DNA of 64,000 nucleotides from Lachnospiraceae bacterium MA2020 (lineage in GTDB: Bacteria; Bacillota; Clostridia; Lachnospirales; Lachnospiraceae). Positions 36,723 to 45,275 of this stretch are shown here, one piece after another. The stretch spans positions 62,001 to 126,000 of the forward strand of contig JQKK01000008.1 in assembly GCA_000746015.1 (NCBI GenBank), in the 5' to 3' direction. Under the pieces are notes generated by a model. The model was not told the origin of the DNA. It ran no database searches and saw only the letters and a program-made list of their open reading frames with translations. Made by a program: the position numbers and the translations under genes. Each line of letters starts with the position of its first letter. The stretch's first letter is position 1.

Positions 36723-37240
36723 TATTTTACCGTTCCAAAATCGTCAAGCGGCAATATCCTCAGAACCGCTTTTCCAACAATGTCTTTCTCTTTTATGTTT
36801 CCGACAGCCTCCGTGCGGGAATCCATGCTGTCATTACGGTTGTCGCCAAGAACAAAGTACTCATCTTTTCCAAGTATCATTGTCTCTGAAGCGATACCAC
36901 CGTCCATTATCATTTCTTTGCCATAGCTTTCATTGAGTTTATTTCCATTGATATAAACAGCGCCATCCTTTATCTGTATCGTCTCGCCCGGAAGTCCGAT
37001 GATACGTTTGATGTAGTAGACACCTTCTTCATACCTAAATGGAAAAACAACAATATCAAACCTATGATATCCGCTTGTCCTACCTGTAAACTCCTCCACA
37101 ATGAGATTATCCCCATTATGAAGCGAATTCTCCATAGAATCCCCATCAACAATAGTTCTCTGAAAGCCATAATTCTTTACAGCCCATGTAAGAAGTAATA
37201 CAAGTAATAAATAAACACTAACCTTTATAACTTTTTTCAC
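36722..37240 (-). CDS. lepB: Type I signal peptidase (first of two)
   Basis: A single N-terminal membrane helix (about 5-20) is followed by the catalytic domain outside the membrane. Ser35 is in DGDSMENS and Lys78 in YYIKRIIG; GDNRNDSMDSR is the C-terminal family box. It starts at GTG with GGGGG seven bases upstream. It lies between rbgA and rnhB and overlaps rnhB by one base. Confidence 0.94.
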   Translation of the reverse strand: MKKVIKVSVYLLLVLLLTWAVKNYGFQRTIVDGDSMENSLHNGDNLIVEEFTGRTSGYHRFDIVVFPFRYEEGVYYIKRIIGLPGETIQIKDGAVYINGNKLNESYGKEMIMDGGIASETMILGKDEYFVLGDNRNDSMDSRTEAVGNIKEKDIVGKAVLRILPLDDFGTVK

Positions 37241-37261
37241 CCCAAAAGCCCCCTAAAAACT

Positions 37262-38116
37262 TTAAAATTGTGGATTTTCTAAGGTAATCCTTCCTAATTT
37301 TCCACTTCTGAAATCATCAATGAGAAATCTCACAGCCTTATCAAGATCTGCAACTCCCCCGCTCTTAAGTGCATTTCTTCTTTTAGCTACTGCCATCAAA
37401 GACTCCTCGAGCCCCATCTCCTCCGTAATATCATACTTCTCAAAAAGAATATCCGGATGCTTTTGCTTCATCATATCAAGGAACTCACGGCACATCTCAT
37501 CGATATTCAGTATCTCATCATTCATTGAGCCGATCATTGCCAGTGAAAAACCGGCCTGACGGTCATCGATCTTAGGCCACAAAATACCCGGTGTATCTAA
37601 GAGCTCAAGCTGCTTGGAAAGCCTTATCCACTGCTTACCCTTTGTAACTCCCGGCTTGTTGCCTGTCTTAGCAACCGCTCTTTTTGCATAGGAATTGATA
37701 AAGGTAGATTTTCCAACGTTTGGAATACCTACAACCATCGCCCTCATAGGACGGTTAAGTATTCCCTTTTTACGATTTCTCTCTATCTTTTCCTGGCATG
37801 CTGTCTGAACTGCTGCATTTATCTGCTTCATGCCCTCGCCGCGCTGTGCGTTGAGTATTACGGCAGTGATGCCCTGACTTTTAAAATACTCTTTCCACTC
37901 GTCATTTGATCTCGCATCAGCAAGGTCAGATTTGTTTAACAGAACAAGTCGCGCCTTTCCCGCTCCAAGCTTATCTATATCAGGATTTCTGGTAGCCAAT
38001 GGGCAACGGGCATCCAAAAGCTCTATAAGAAGATCTACAAGCTTGATATCTTCCTCCATAGCTCTTCTTGCCTTTGTCATATGTCCCGGATACCAGTTGT
38101 AAGTTACATTTGCCAT
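37262..38116 (-). CDS. rbgA: Ribosome biogenesis GTPase RbgA
   Basis: Needed for late 50S assembly. The GTPase motifs are circularly permuted: G4 NKSDL (about 60) comes before G1 GIPNVGKST (about 130), then G3 DTPG. The N-terminal YNWYPGHMTKARR is the family signature. At 284 residues it is normal length. It lies between two signal peptidase genes. Confidence 0.96.
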   Translation of the reverse strand: MANVTYNWYPGHMTKARRAMEEDIKLVDLLIELLDARCPLATRNPDIDKLGAGKARLVLLNKSDLADARSNDEWKEYFKSQGITAVILNAQRGEGMKQINAAVQTACQEKIERNRKKGILNRPMRAMVVGIPNVGKSTFINSYAKRAVAKTGNKPGVTKGKQWIRLSKQLELLDTPGILWPKIDDRQAGFSLAMIGSMNDEILNIDEMCREFLDMMKQKHPDILFEKYDITEEMGLEESLMAVAKRRNALKSGGVADLDKAVRFLIDDFRSGKLGRITLENPQF

Positions 38117-38128
38117 TTTTACCTCAAT

Positions 38129-38713
38129 TTATTTAATCTTTCCTATTCCTTCTTCACCCATCGCCATATGAAGCCATGCTTTGCCTATTATATGACCTCG
38201 CATCACCTTTCCAAGATTGGCACTTCGTGAATCTTCAGAATTATTTACATTATCTCCCATAACAAAAAACTCATCATCGCCCAGCACTACCTCGCTGTCA
38301 GCAATTCCCGCTTCAGCGATCTTATCTTCAAACATGTCTTCCTGAACTTCTCCATTTACGACCAACTGACCATCTTCTATGACGATCCTGTCGCCAGGCA
38401 CACCAACTACCCTTTTAATTGAATAATGAGCATTTTCATTACCATTTGGCTTAAATACAACAACATCGCCTCTTGACGGCGCTACAAAGCTGTAAACAAG
38501 CCTGTTCATATATATTATCTGACCATTATGAAGGCTTTCTTCCATAGAACTACCTATAACAGTCGTTTTCATTCCTAATGTATACACAAAGAAAAAAGCT
38601 AAAACAACCGCCAGCACAACTACAAATATCCACGATATAGCCTCAGTTATATGCTCCTGAGACATCTTCTTTTTTCTCTGATAGAATGAAAGTCCATTCC
38701 GTCTTCTTCGCAT
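38129..38713 (-). CDS. lepB: Type I signal peptidase (second copy)
   Basis: An Arg-rich N-terminus (MRRRRNG) precedes one membrane helix (about 25-48). Ser56 in GSSMEES and Lys100 in YSIKRVVG form the catalytic dyad, and GDNVNNSEDSR is the C-terminal box. AGGAGG lies eight bases before the ATG. It opens its own transcription unit at the promoter 38733-38761. Confidence 0.94.
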   Translation of the reverse strand: MRRRRNGLSFYQRKKKMSQEHITEAISWIFVVVLAVVLAFFFVYTLGMKTTVIGSSMEESLHNGQIIYMNRLVYSFVAPSRGDVVVFKPNGNENAHYSIKRVVGVPGDRIVIEDGQLVVNGEVQEDMFEDKIAEAGIADSEVVLGDDEFFVMGDNVNNSEDSRSANLGKVMRGHIIGKAWLHMAMGEEGIGKIK

Positions 38714-38732
38714 CGTACCAGCCTCCTATTGT

Positions 38733-38761
38733 ATTTTACATCAAAAAAACAGATAAATCAA
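38733..38761 (-). promoter_or_regulatory. Promoter of the lepB-rbgA-lepB-rnhB-ylqG-ylqH-yraN unit
   Basis: On the minus strand, TTGATT (38761-38756), 17 bases and TAAAAT (38738-38733), just after the rplS terminator. Confidence 0.7.
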
Positions 38762-38779
38762 AAACATAAACAAATACAA

Positions 38780-38815
38780 TATACAAAGAAGGCAGGAGCA
38801 ACTGCCCCTGCCTTC
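38780..38815 (-). terminator. Terminator of rplS
   Basis: A 9-bp stem GAAGGCAGG/CCTGCCTTC with a ten-base loop, followed on the minus strand by TTTGTAT. The short T run makes it moderately strong. Confidence 0.65.
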
Positions 38816-38831
38816 ATAAGCCTTCCGGAAA

Positions 38832-39185
38832 TTACTTCTGGATCTCCTTAAGCTTAGCCTTTTTACCTGTAAGCTTTCTAAGATAGAACAGCTTAGCTCT
38901 TCTAGCCTTACCTGAACGAACTACCTCAACACCTTCTACGTTAGGTGAGTGTACAGGGAAAGTCTTCTCAACGCCTACGCCGTTTGAGTTCTTTCTTACA
39001 GTGAAAGTTGCTCTGTTGCTTCCACCCTGAACCTTGATGATAACACCCTCGAAGATCTGGATACGAGACTTGTCACCCTCAGTGATTCTGTTTGATACAC
39101 GTACTGTATCACCGACTCTGAGCTCAGGCATCTCCTTCTTAAGCTCTGCTGCTTCGATTTCTCTGATAATTGCTTCGTTGTTCAT
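38832..39185 (-). CDS. rplS: 50S ribosomal protein L19
   Basis: A 117-residue protein of the 50S subunit at the subunit interface. [29 protein letters not shown] and [28 protein letters not shown] are the family patterns. It has its own promoter and a ~150-base structured leader, so it is transcribed separately from trmD-rimM as well as possibly with them. Confidence 0.97.
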   Translation of the reverse strand: MNNEAIIREIEAAELKKEMPELRVGDTVRVSNRITEGDKSRIQIFEGVIIKVQGGSNRATFTVRKNSNGVGVEKTFPVHSPNVEGVEVVRSGKARRAKLFYLRKLTGKKAKLKEIQK

Positions 39186-39334
39186 TTTGAACCTCCATAA
39201 TATCTGTACGGTTATATCGCTTTGTAACCCATAATGACTCTACGATAATACCGTTATTTGACGTTCTTAATGCCTTATGCGGCAACAGAGGACCATCTCC
39301 TAAAGACCCGCCTATTCGAGTCTCACAAAGAAAA
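39186..39334 (-). promoter_or_regulatory. Structured leader of rplS
   Basis: About 150 bases lie between the promoter and the L19 start. A long imperfect stem pairs ACGGT..TTATCG (near 39243-39254) with CGATATAACCGT (near 39208-39219), and a hairpin TGCC/GGCA lies further upstream. L19 autoregulatory leaders are known in Firmicutes, and this position fits; I could not confirm the consensus. Confidence 0.45.
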
Positions 39335-39363
39335 ATTTTATCATATCAAGAATTATATTTCAA
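39335..39363 (-). promoter_or_regulatory. Promoter of rplS
   Basis: On the minus strand, TTGAAA (39363-39358), exactly 17 bases and TAAAAT (39340-39335). Confidence 0.75.
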
Positions 39364-39423
39364 GACATTTTTTTACTCAATAGAAAATTTGACTCTTTGT
39401 TCCCAAAAATACACATAAAAGCT

Positions 39424-40137
39424 TTAATATATACCGCGCTCAGCGAGCCAGTCTCTATACAGGTCGCTCCTGCGCTCTCTTGTACGTTTTATAGACTCTT
39501 TCATGCGCCACTTATCTATCTTTTTATGGTCACCGGAAAGAAGTATAGGTGGAACTTTCTTTCCATTCCACTCTGAAGGTCTTGTATACTGAGGATATTC
39601 AAGAAGTCCATTATTAAAAGACTCTGTCTCTGCAGACTCCTTATTATTAAGAACTCCCGGTACAAGACGCGAAACTGCATCCATCATGACCAAAGACGGA
39701 AGCTCACCACCTGTAAGAACGTAGTCACCTATAGAAAGATTATCTGTGACTATCTCCTCAAGCACACGCTCGTCTATGCCTTCATAATGTCCGCACAAAA
39801 ATATTACATCATCAGCTGTTGCAAGATCAGCTGCAATTTTTTCATCAAACACACTTCCCTGAGGAGTCGTATATACCACCCTGGGAGGCTTATCAGGAGA
39901 TGAAAGCCTTTCCAATGCTGCGTGATATGCCTGCCATACAGGCTCGCACTGCATAAGCATGCCAGCTCCTCCGCCATATGTGTAGTCATCTACTGAGCCA
40001 TAACTGTTCTGTGAAAACTCTTTTAAATTGACAGTGTCTAATCCTACAATCCCGTTTCCAACAGCCCTGCCTATGATACTTGTATTCATAGCTGACTCGA
40101 TCATATCCGGAAATAAAGTAATAACATGAAAATGCAT
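39424..40137 (-). CDS. trmD: tRNA (guanine-N1)-methyltransferase
   Basis: Methylates G37 next to the anticodon to prevent frameshifting. The trefoil-knot motifs YGGGAGMLMQCEP, LCGHYEGIDERV and LSIGDYVLTGGELPS are present. Its ATG shares one base with the rimM stop. At 237 residues it is full length. Confidence 0.97.
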   Translation of the reverse strand: MHFHVITLFPDMIESAMNTSIIGRAVGNGIVGLDTVNLKEFSQNSYGSVDDYTYGGGAGMLMQCEPVWQAYHAALERLSSPDKPPRVVYTTPQGSVFDEKIAADLATADDVIFLCGHYEGIDERVLEEIVTDNLSIGDYVLTGGELPSLVMMDAVSRLVPGVLNNKESAETESFNNGLLEYPQYTRPSEWNGKKVPPILLSGDHKKIDKWRMKESIKRTRERRSDLYRDWLAERGIY

Positions 40138-40658
40138 CAGAGCATTCCTCCAAGCAAATGTACTCTCATGGTGCCTTCTTCGATATCAACATCAAGTATG
40201 CACTGCTTGATAGCTGGTATAAGCACTTCCTTGCCATCCTCCATCTTGACAACATACACATCATTTGCCCCTGTGTGCATTATCTTGTCAAGGATACCAA
40301 GAACCCTATCCTCGTCTGTATAAACAGTCATACCAATGAGATCTACTTCAAAATACTGGTCTTCTCCAAGGTCGGCTGCCTCCTCCTTGAACACGCGGAT
40401 CTCGGCACCTCTGTACATCGTCACATCATTGATGTCATCGATTCCCTTGAACTTGACAATGACCATGTTCTTGAAAAACTTTACTCTCTCTATTTCCTGC
40501 TCTATTTTCTTACGTCCGGTATCTAAAATTACTTTCGTAAAATCAGAAAAGCGGTCAGGGTCATCCAGTAATGGATAAACCTTGACCTCTCCTCTTAATC
40601 CATGTGTCGAAGTAATCTTACCTACCGTGATACGCTCATCACTGTATAATTTCGACAT
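40137..40658 (-). CDS. rimM: Ribosome maturation factor RimM
   Basis: Assists 30S head maturation near S19. N-terminal ITVGKITSTHGLRGEVKVYPL is the family signature, and the C-terminal PRC-barrel has DLIGMTVYTDEDRVLG and LIPAIKQCILDVDI. It overlaps khpA by 20 bases and trmD by one. Confidence 0.95.
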   Translation of the reverse strand: MSKLYSDERITVGKITSTHGLRGEVKVYPLLDDPDRFSDFTKVILDTGRKKIEQEIERVKFFKNMVIVKFKGIDDINDVTMYRGAEIRVFKEEAADLGEDQYFEVDLIGMTVYTDEDRVLGILDKIMHTGANDVYVVKMEDGKEVLIPAIKQCILDVDIEEGTMRVHLLGGML

Positions 40659-40869
40659 TGACCCTCTTATTTTCTTTCGATGATGCTGCCTTTACAACTG
40701 AGCGGATAGCCTTAGCGATCCTGCCCTGTTTTCCGATGACTTTACCCATGTCGCCGGGAGCAACACGCAACTCAACGTTAATTGTGCTATCATCCTCTGT
40801 CTCTGTAACGACCACTTCAGAAGGGCTGTCAACAAGAGCTTTGGCAATGACTTCCACTAGTTCTTTCAT
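40639..40869 (-). CDS. khpA: KH-domain RNA-binding protein KhpA
   Basis: A 76-residue single KH domain. The GxxG RNA-binding loop is GKQG in GKVIGKQGRIAKAIR. The Bacillus homologue is YlqC, also between rpsP and rimM. In other Gram-positives KhpA works with KhpB on small RNAs and cell division; a khpB gene is not in the window. GGGAGG gives the start. Confidence 0.93.
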   Translation of the reverse strand: MKELVEVIAKALVDSPSEVVVTETEDDSTINVELRVAPGDMGKVIGKQGRIAKAIRSVVKAASSKENKRVNVEIIQ

Positions 40870-40912
40870 CGGTACCTCCCTTTCCTATGTTTAGACGGTG
40901 GTTACCTCTTAA

Positions 40913-41161
40913 TTACTTCTGAAGAATACCAGCGTTCTTGAAGAGTCTTGTAACAGTCTCTGTTGGCTGAGCGCCGTTCTTGAGCCACTTCTTAGCGAGC
41001 TCTTCGTCGATCTTTACTGCTGCTGGCTCCTGAAGTGGATCGTATGTTCCGATGTTCTCGATAGCGTTAGGTGTTCTGCATGATGCAGCTGCATCTGTAA
41101 CAACTATTCTGTAGAATGGAGCCTTCTTCTTACCGATTCTCTTAAGTCTGATCTTTACCAT
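40913..41161 (-). CDS. rpsP: 30S ribosomal protein S16
   Basis: An 82-residue protein with the S16 signature [23 protein letters not shown]. It lies 43 bases ahead of khpA and 101 bases behind ffh. The gap to ffh contains an AACGAA/TTCGTT hairpin but no clear promoter. Confidence 0.97.
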   Translation of the reverse strand: MVKIRLKRIGKKKAPFYRIVVTDAAASCRTPNAIENIGTYDPLQEPAAVKIDEELAKKWLKNGAQPTETVTRLFKNAGILQK

Positions 41162-41262
41162 TTCTTAAATCTCCTTAGCTAATATAAAACTTGATCAATT
41201 TACAAACGAACATATTTCGTTATCTATATTTCAACTGCATCTATACTGCAGAATGAAACCCA

Positions 41263-42624
41263 TTATCTCATGCCCTTCATTAAATTCTTAAGAGCATTCA
41301 TTCCGCCAAAGCCATGCTTGTTTTTCATCATGCCCGGAAGCTTTTTCATCATCTTCTGCATCTCATTAAACTCTTTAACGAGTCGGTTTACATACATGAT
41401 GTCAACGCCTGCACCTTTGGCAATTCTGTGCTTACGACGCGGATTGAGGATTGCAGGATTTGCTCTTTCCTCTTTTGTCATGGATCGAATGATCGCCTCA
41501 TTTCTTCTGAGGACACCTTCATTAACCATAGAACTTATATCCTTGCCGCCTGTAAGTCCTGGGAGCATGCTCATAATAGAGCTGAGACCACCCATTTTCT
41601 TCATCTGCTCCATGCTGGTAAGATAATCATCGAAGTCAAACTTGCCCTTCTTCATCTTTTCCTGCATGTCCTGAGCTTTTTCTATATCAACAGTCTCAGT
41701 TGCCTTCTCGATAAGAGAAAGAACGTCGCCCATTCCAAGTATCCTTGATGCCATACGGCTAGGATAAAACTGCTCCATGTCTGTGAGCTTCTCACCCATA
41801 CCCACAAAGAGTATCGGCTTACCTGTAACAGCTCTGATAGAGAGAGCAGCACCGCCTCGTGCATCAGAATCCATCTTACTGAGTACTACGCCATCAATGC
41901 CGACTTTTTCATCGAAGCCCTTTGCAACATCAACTGCCGCCTGACCGGTACTTCCATCGACAACAAGCAGAGTATTTAGTATCTCAACATTTTCACGGAT
42001 TCTTACGAGCTCATCCATCAGCTCTTCATCGATCTGCTGACGACCTGCGGTATCAAAGATAACTACTGTATGACCCTTTTTCTCAGCATAAGCGATTGCT
42101 TCTTTTGCTATGACTACAGGGTCCTTGCAATCTTCCATTTTGAAAACTTCAGTCCCTACCTTTGCTCCGTTGACTTCGAGCTGTTTAACCGCTGCCGGAC
42201 GATAAACGTCACAGGCAACAAGCAGGCTCTTTTTGCCCTTTTTCTTAAGGAGAGCTGCAAGCTTTGCAGTAGTAGTTGTCTTACCTGCACCGTTAAGACC
42301 ACACATCATTATAGTAGTGATGCTTTTGCCCGGTGCAAAATTCAACTCAGTGGTATCCGAACCCATGAGGGAGATCATTTCCTCATTAACAATCTTGATG
42401 ACTGTCTGGGCTGGATTAAGACCATCAAGAACATCGGCTCCTACTGCCTTCTCCTGAATAGCTGAAGTGAACTGCTTTACTACCTTGAAGTTAACATCTG
42501 CTTCAAGAAGAGCCATCTTGACTTCTTTTAATGATTTTTTAACATCATCTTCTGTAAGTCTGCCCTTTGATCGCAGATTCTTAAATACATTCTGAAGTTT
42601 TTCTGTAAGGCTTTCAAATGCCAT
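41263..42624 (-). CDS. ffh: Signal recognition particle protein Ffh
   Basis: The SRP GTPase that binds signal sequences and SRP RNA and delivers ribosomes to FtsY. N domain (1-90), G domain with GLNGAGKTTTTAKLA, DTAGRQ and SKMDSDARGGAALS, then the Met-rich M domain (about 300-453) ending GGMNALKNLMKGMR. It starts directly behind ylxM, whose product binds SRP. Confidence 0.97.
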   Translation of the reverse strand: MAFESLTEKLQNVFKNLRSKGRLTEDDVKKSLKEVKMALLEADVNFKVVKQFTSAIQEKAVGADVLDGLNPAQTVIKIVNEEMISLMGSDTTELNFAPGKSITTIMMCGLNGAGKTTTTAKLAALLKKKGKKSLLVACDVYRPAAVKQLEVNGAKVGTEVFKMEDCKDPVVIAKEAIAYAEKKGHTVVIFDTAGRQQIDEELMDELVRIRENVEILNTLLVVDGSTGQAAVDVAKGFDEKVGIDGVVLSKMDSDARGGAALSIRAVTGKPILFVGMGEKLTDMEQFYPSRMASRILGMGDVLSLIEKATETVDIEKAQDMQEKMKKGKFDFDDYLTSMEQMKKMGGLSSIMSMLPGLTGGKDISSMVNEGVLRRNEAIIRSMTKEERANPAILNPRRKHRIAKGAGVDIMYVNRLVKEFNEMQKMMKKLPGMMKNKHGFGGMNALKNLMKGMR

Positions 42625-42957
42625 CTATAAATCACCTAATATTTCCCCGGCAAGCTTCTCGATCTTCGCTGCCTCCGGTGCCTCTATGACACCAGCAAGG
42701 ACATTGATCTCACTTACTACGGATTTGATATTTTCAAATTTTGCTACGAGATGCATCTTATCCTCATAATCAGATAATGCCTTTCTGCATCTCCTTACCA
42801 TAGTAGACACTGCCTGACGGCTGATACCATACTGTGATGAGATCTCAGCAAGCGAAAGGTCCTCCATGGTGTAGGCTTCGAATATCTGTCTCTGATGATC
42901 ACTCAGGAGCTCTCCATAAAAGTCAAAGAGAAGCGCCGTCTTTGCCAAATCTTCCAT
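42625..42957 (-). CDS. ylxM: YlxM-family SRP-associated helix-turn-helix protein
   Basis: A 110-residue protein with a sigma-like helix-turn-helix (LAEISSQYGISRQAVSTMVRRC). Family members bind SRP RNA/Ffh and modulate SRP. It abuts ffh with no gap, and GGAGG lies before the ATG. Its promoter overlaps the ilvA terminator. Confidence 0.94.
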   Translation of the reverse strand: MEDLAKTALLFDFYGELLSDHQRQIFEAYTMEDLSLAEISSQYGISRQAVSTMVRRCRKALSDYEDKMHLVAKFENIKSVVSEINVLAGVIEAPEAAKIEKLAGEILGDL

Positions 42958-42990
42958 GTGCCCTCCTATATGTCTACTACAAACTACATC

Positions 42991-43019
42991 ATACTACCAC
43001 ATAAAAACAGAGGTGTCAA
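42991..43019 (-). promoter_or_regulatory. Promoter of ylxM-ffh, overlapping the ilvA terminator
   Basis: On the minus strand, TTGACA (43019-43014), 17 bases and TAGTAT (42996-42991). The -35 lies inside the hairpin that ends ilvA. Confidence 0.75.
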
Positions 43020-43039
43020 CACCAAATGTTAACACCTCT
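43004..43039 (-). terminator. Terminator of ilvA
   Basis: Stem AGAGGTGT/ACACCTCT (43039-43032 with 43016-43009) around a 15-base region, followed by T5 on the minus strand, about 40 bases past the ilvA stop. Confidence 0.8.
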
Positions 43040-43079
43040 TAAAAATACTTATATAATCCTTCAGCGGCTCTGTAGATAA

Positions 43080-44303
43080 TCAAAGCACAGGTCTTACTAC
43101 CCTTGGGCGAAGTCCGTTCTTATCAAGAACTTTGATTATCTCATTCTTATGGTCTGTTCCAAATGCTTCAAGTGTGATCCTGAGCTCAACCGCCTCAGTT
43201 CTGTTTGTTGTAACGAACTGATTGTGCTCAAGCTTGATAACATTACCATTCTGACGGGCGATAAGACCTGCCACTCTCTCAAGCTCACCCGGCTTATCCG
43301 GAAGAAGGACTGATACAGTGAAGATCCTGTCACGCTGGATAAGTCCGTTCTGCACTACAGATGACATTGTGATGACATCCATATTTCCACCTGAGAGGAT
43401 CGATACTACCTTCTTGCCCTTGCAGTCAAGCTGCTTAAGAGCTGCAACTGTAAGGAGACCGGAATTCTCAACTACCATCTTGTGATTTTCGACCATATCA
43501 AGGAAAGCAGCTACGAGATCTGCATCCGGAACTGTGATGACATCGTCAAGATTCTTCTGAAGATAAGGGAATATCTTTGTTCCCGGAGTCTTAACTGCTG
43601 TACCATCGGCAATAGTTGAAGCTGTCTTAAGAGTTGTAACCTTACCATTCTTAAGTGAAGCTGTAAGACATGCAGCACCCTCAGGCTCAACACCGATCAC
43701 CTTTGTGTCAGGATGAAGAAGCTTTGTAAGTGTGGATACACCTGTTGCAAGTCCGCCTCCTCCGATCGGTACGAGGATATAGTCAACTGTCGGAAGCTCT
43801 TTAAAGATCTCCATTGCTATAGATCCCTGACCTGTTGCAACACCCGGATCATCAAAAGGATGAACAAATGTGAGACCTTCTTCCTTTGCAAGGCGAAGTG
43901 CTTCCTCTGCTGCATCATCATATACGTCGCCATGGAGCACTACTTCTGCTCCAAGCGCCTTTGTACGATTAACCTTAATGAGCGGTGTAGTTGTAGGCAT
44001 TACAATGACTGCCCTGCAGCCATATACTTTTGCCGCATACGCAACACCCTGCGCGTGGTTGCCCGCTGATGCCGTGATAACGCCCTTAGCACGCTCTTCA
44101 TCTGTAAGCTTGCTGATCCTGTAATATGCGCCACGGATCTTATAAGCACCTGTACGCTGCAGGTTTTCTGGCTTCAAGTACACATTGTTTCCGCACTGCT
44201 GTGAAAAATAATCGCTCTGTATGAGCTTGGTCTCGAGTGTGACCTCCCTCACTTTTTCAGAAGCTTCTTCAAATGCCGGCAATGTCAAAAAATATTCGCT
44301 CAT
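43080..44303 (-). CDS. ilvA: Threonine ammonia-lyase with C-terminal ACT domain
   Basis: A PLP enzyme that deaminates threonine to 2-oxobutanoate, the first step to isoleucine. Lys55 in GAYKIRGAYYR binds PLP, and GGGGLATGVS holds its phosphate. At 407 residues it is the short form with a single ACT-like regulatory domain (about 325-407), unlike the ~510-residue E. coli IlvA. It has its own promoter and terminator and stands alone between ftsY and ylxM, which are neighbours in Bacillus. Confidence 0.94.
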   Translation of the reverse strand: MSEYFLTLPAFEEASEKVREVTLETKLIQSDYFSQQCGNNVYLKPENLQRTGAYKIRGAYYRISKLTDEERAKGVITASAGNHAQGVAYAAKVYGCRAVIVMPTTTPLIKVNRTKALGAEVVLHGDVYDDAAEEALRLAKEEGLTFVHPFDDPGVATGQGSIAMEIFKELPTVDYILVPIGGGGLATGVSTLTKLLHPDTKVIGVEPEGAACLTASLKNGKVTTLKTASTIADGTAVKTPGTKIFPYLQKNLDDVITVPDADLVAAFLDMVENHKMVVENSGLLTVAALKQLDCKGKKVVSILSGGNMDVITMSSVVQNGLIQRDRIFTVSVLLPDKPGELERVAGLIARQNGNVIKLEHNQFVTTNRTEAVELRITLEAFGTDHKNEIIKVLDKNGLRPRVVRPVL

Positions 44304-44338
44304 TTAGGTATCCTTCTTTCTCAGTAAAAATTATTATA

Positions 44339-44367
44339 AGTTTATCACTCTGAAGCTTCACTGTCAA
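44339..44367 (-). promoter_or_regulatory. Promoter of ilvA
   Basis: On the minus strand, a perfect TTGACA (44367-44362), 17 bases and TAAACT (44344-44339), 28 bases past the ftsY stop codon. Confidence 0.75.
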
Positions 44368-44394
44368 AAAGTAATGTTTATTTTTCCAAACAGC

Positions 44395-45264
44395 TTATGC
44401 AAAAAGTGAATCTACAAATTTATCCGGATCGAATTTTTCAAGATCTGTAAGCTTCTCACCAAGTCCAATGTACTTAACCGGGATACCAAGTTCATTCTGG
44501 ATTGAAACAGCTATTCCGCCCTTTGCACTTCCGTCAAGCTTAGTGAGCACAAGTCCTGTCACATTTGTAACTTCAAGGAATTCCTTTGCCTGGCTGAGCG
44601 CATTCTGGCCGGTAGTACCGTCAACAACTACCAGGGTCTCTTTCTTCGCCTCGGAATATCCTGTCTCAATGATCGTATTTATTTTTTTGAGCTCGTTCAT
44701 AAGGTTCTTTTTGTTATGGAGTCTTCCTGCGGTATCGCAGATAAGCATATCCACTCCTCTTGCCTTTGAAGCCTGGATAGAATCATATATAACAGAGCCC
44801 GGATCACCGCCCTCTACTCCGTTAATGATATCAACTCCGGCTCTCTCAGCCCAGATATCAAGCTGCTCGATCGCTGCCGCTCTAAATGTATCAGCAGCTG
44901 AAAGAAGGACCTTCTTGCCCTCAGCTTTGTAGATTGCCGCAAGCTTTCCGACTGTAGTGGTCTTGCCCACACCGTTTACACCCACCACGAGCACAACCGA
45001 TTTTCCATTTTCAAAATCGTACATATCATCAGACCTTACAGATCTGAGCATTTCCTTCATGCTATCCTTTAAGAGCTCTCTGCACTCTGAAGGATCGCCT
45101 ATCTTGCGCTCCTTGACCTTTTTTCTCAGATCCTCAAGAAGTCTCTCAGTAGTAGCTATACCAAGATCTCCCATGACAAGAGTTTCCTCAAGCTCCTCGT
45201 AGAAATCCTCGTCTATTTCTGTATAGCCCTTGAAAAAACTGGCTAATTTAGAAAAAAATCCCAT
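44395..45264 (-). CDS. ftsY: Signal recognition particle receptor FtsY
   Basis: The SRP receptor GTPase at the membrane. The NG domain is complete (GVNGVGKTTTVGKLA, DTAGRLHNK, TKLDGSAKGG) with a short N-terminal amphipathic start (MGFFSKLASFFKG) instead of the long acidic A domain of E. coli. It follows smc by 11 bases. No strong terminator separates it from ilvA. Confidence 0.97.
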   Translation of the reverse strand: MGFFSKLASFFKGYTEIDEDFYEELEETLVMGDLGIATTERLLEDLRKKVKERKIGDPSECRELLKDSMKEMLRSVRSDDMYDFENGKSVVLVVGVNGVGKTTTVGKLAAIYKAEGKKVLLSAADTFRAAAIEQLDIWAERAGVDIINGVEGGDPGSVIYDSIQASKARGVDMLICDTAGRLHNKKNLMNELKKINTIIETGYSEAKKETLVVVDGTTGQNALSQAKEFLEVTNVTGLVLTKLDGSAKGGIAVSIQNELGIPVKYIGLGEKLTDLEKFDPDKFVDSLFA

Positions 45265-45275
45265 ATATTTACCTC

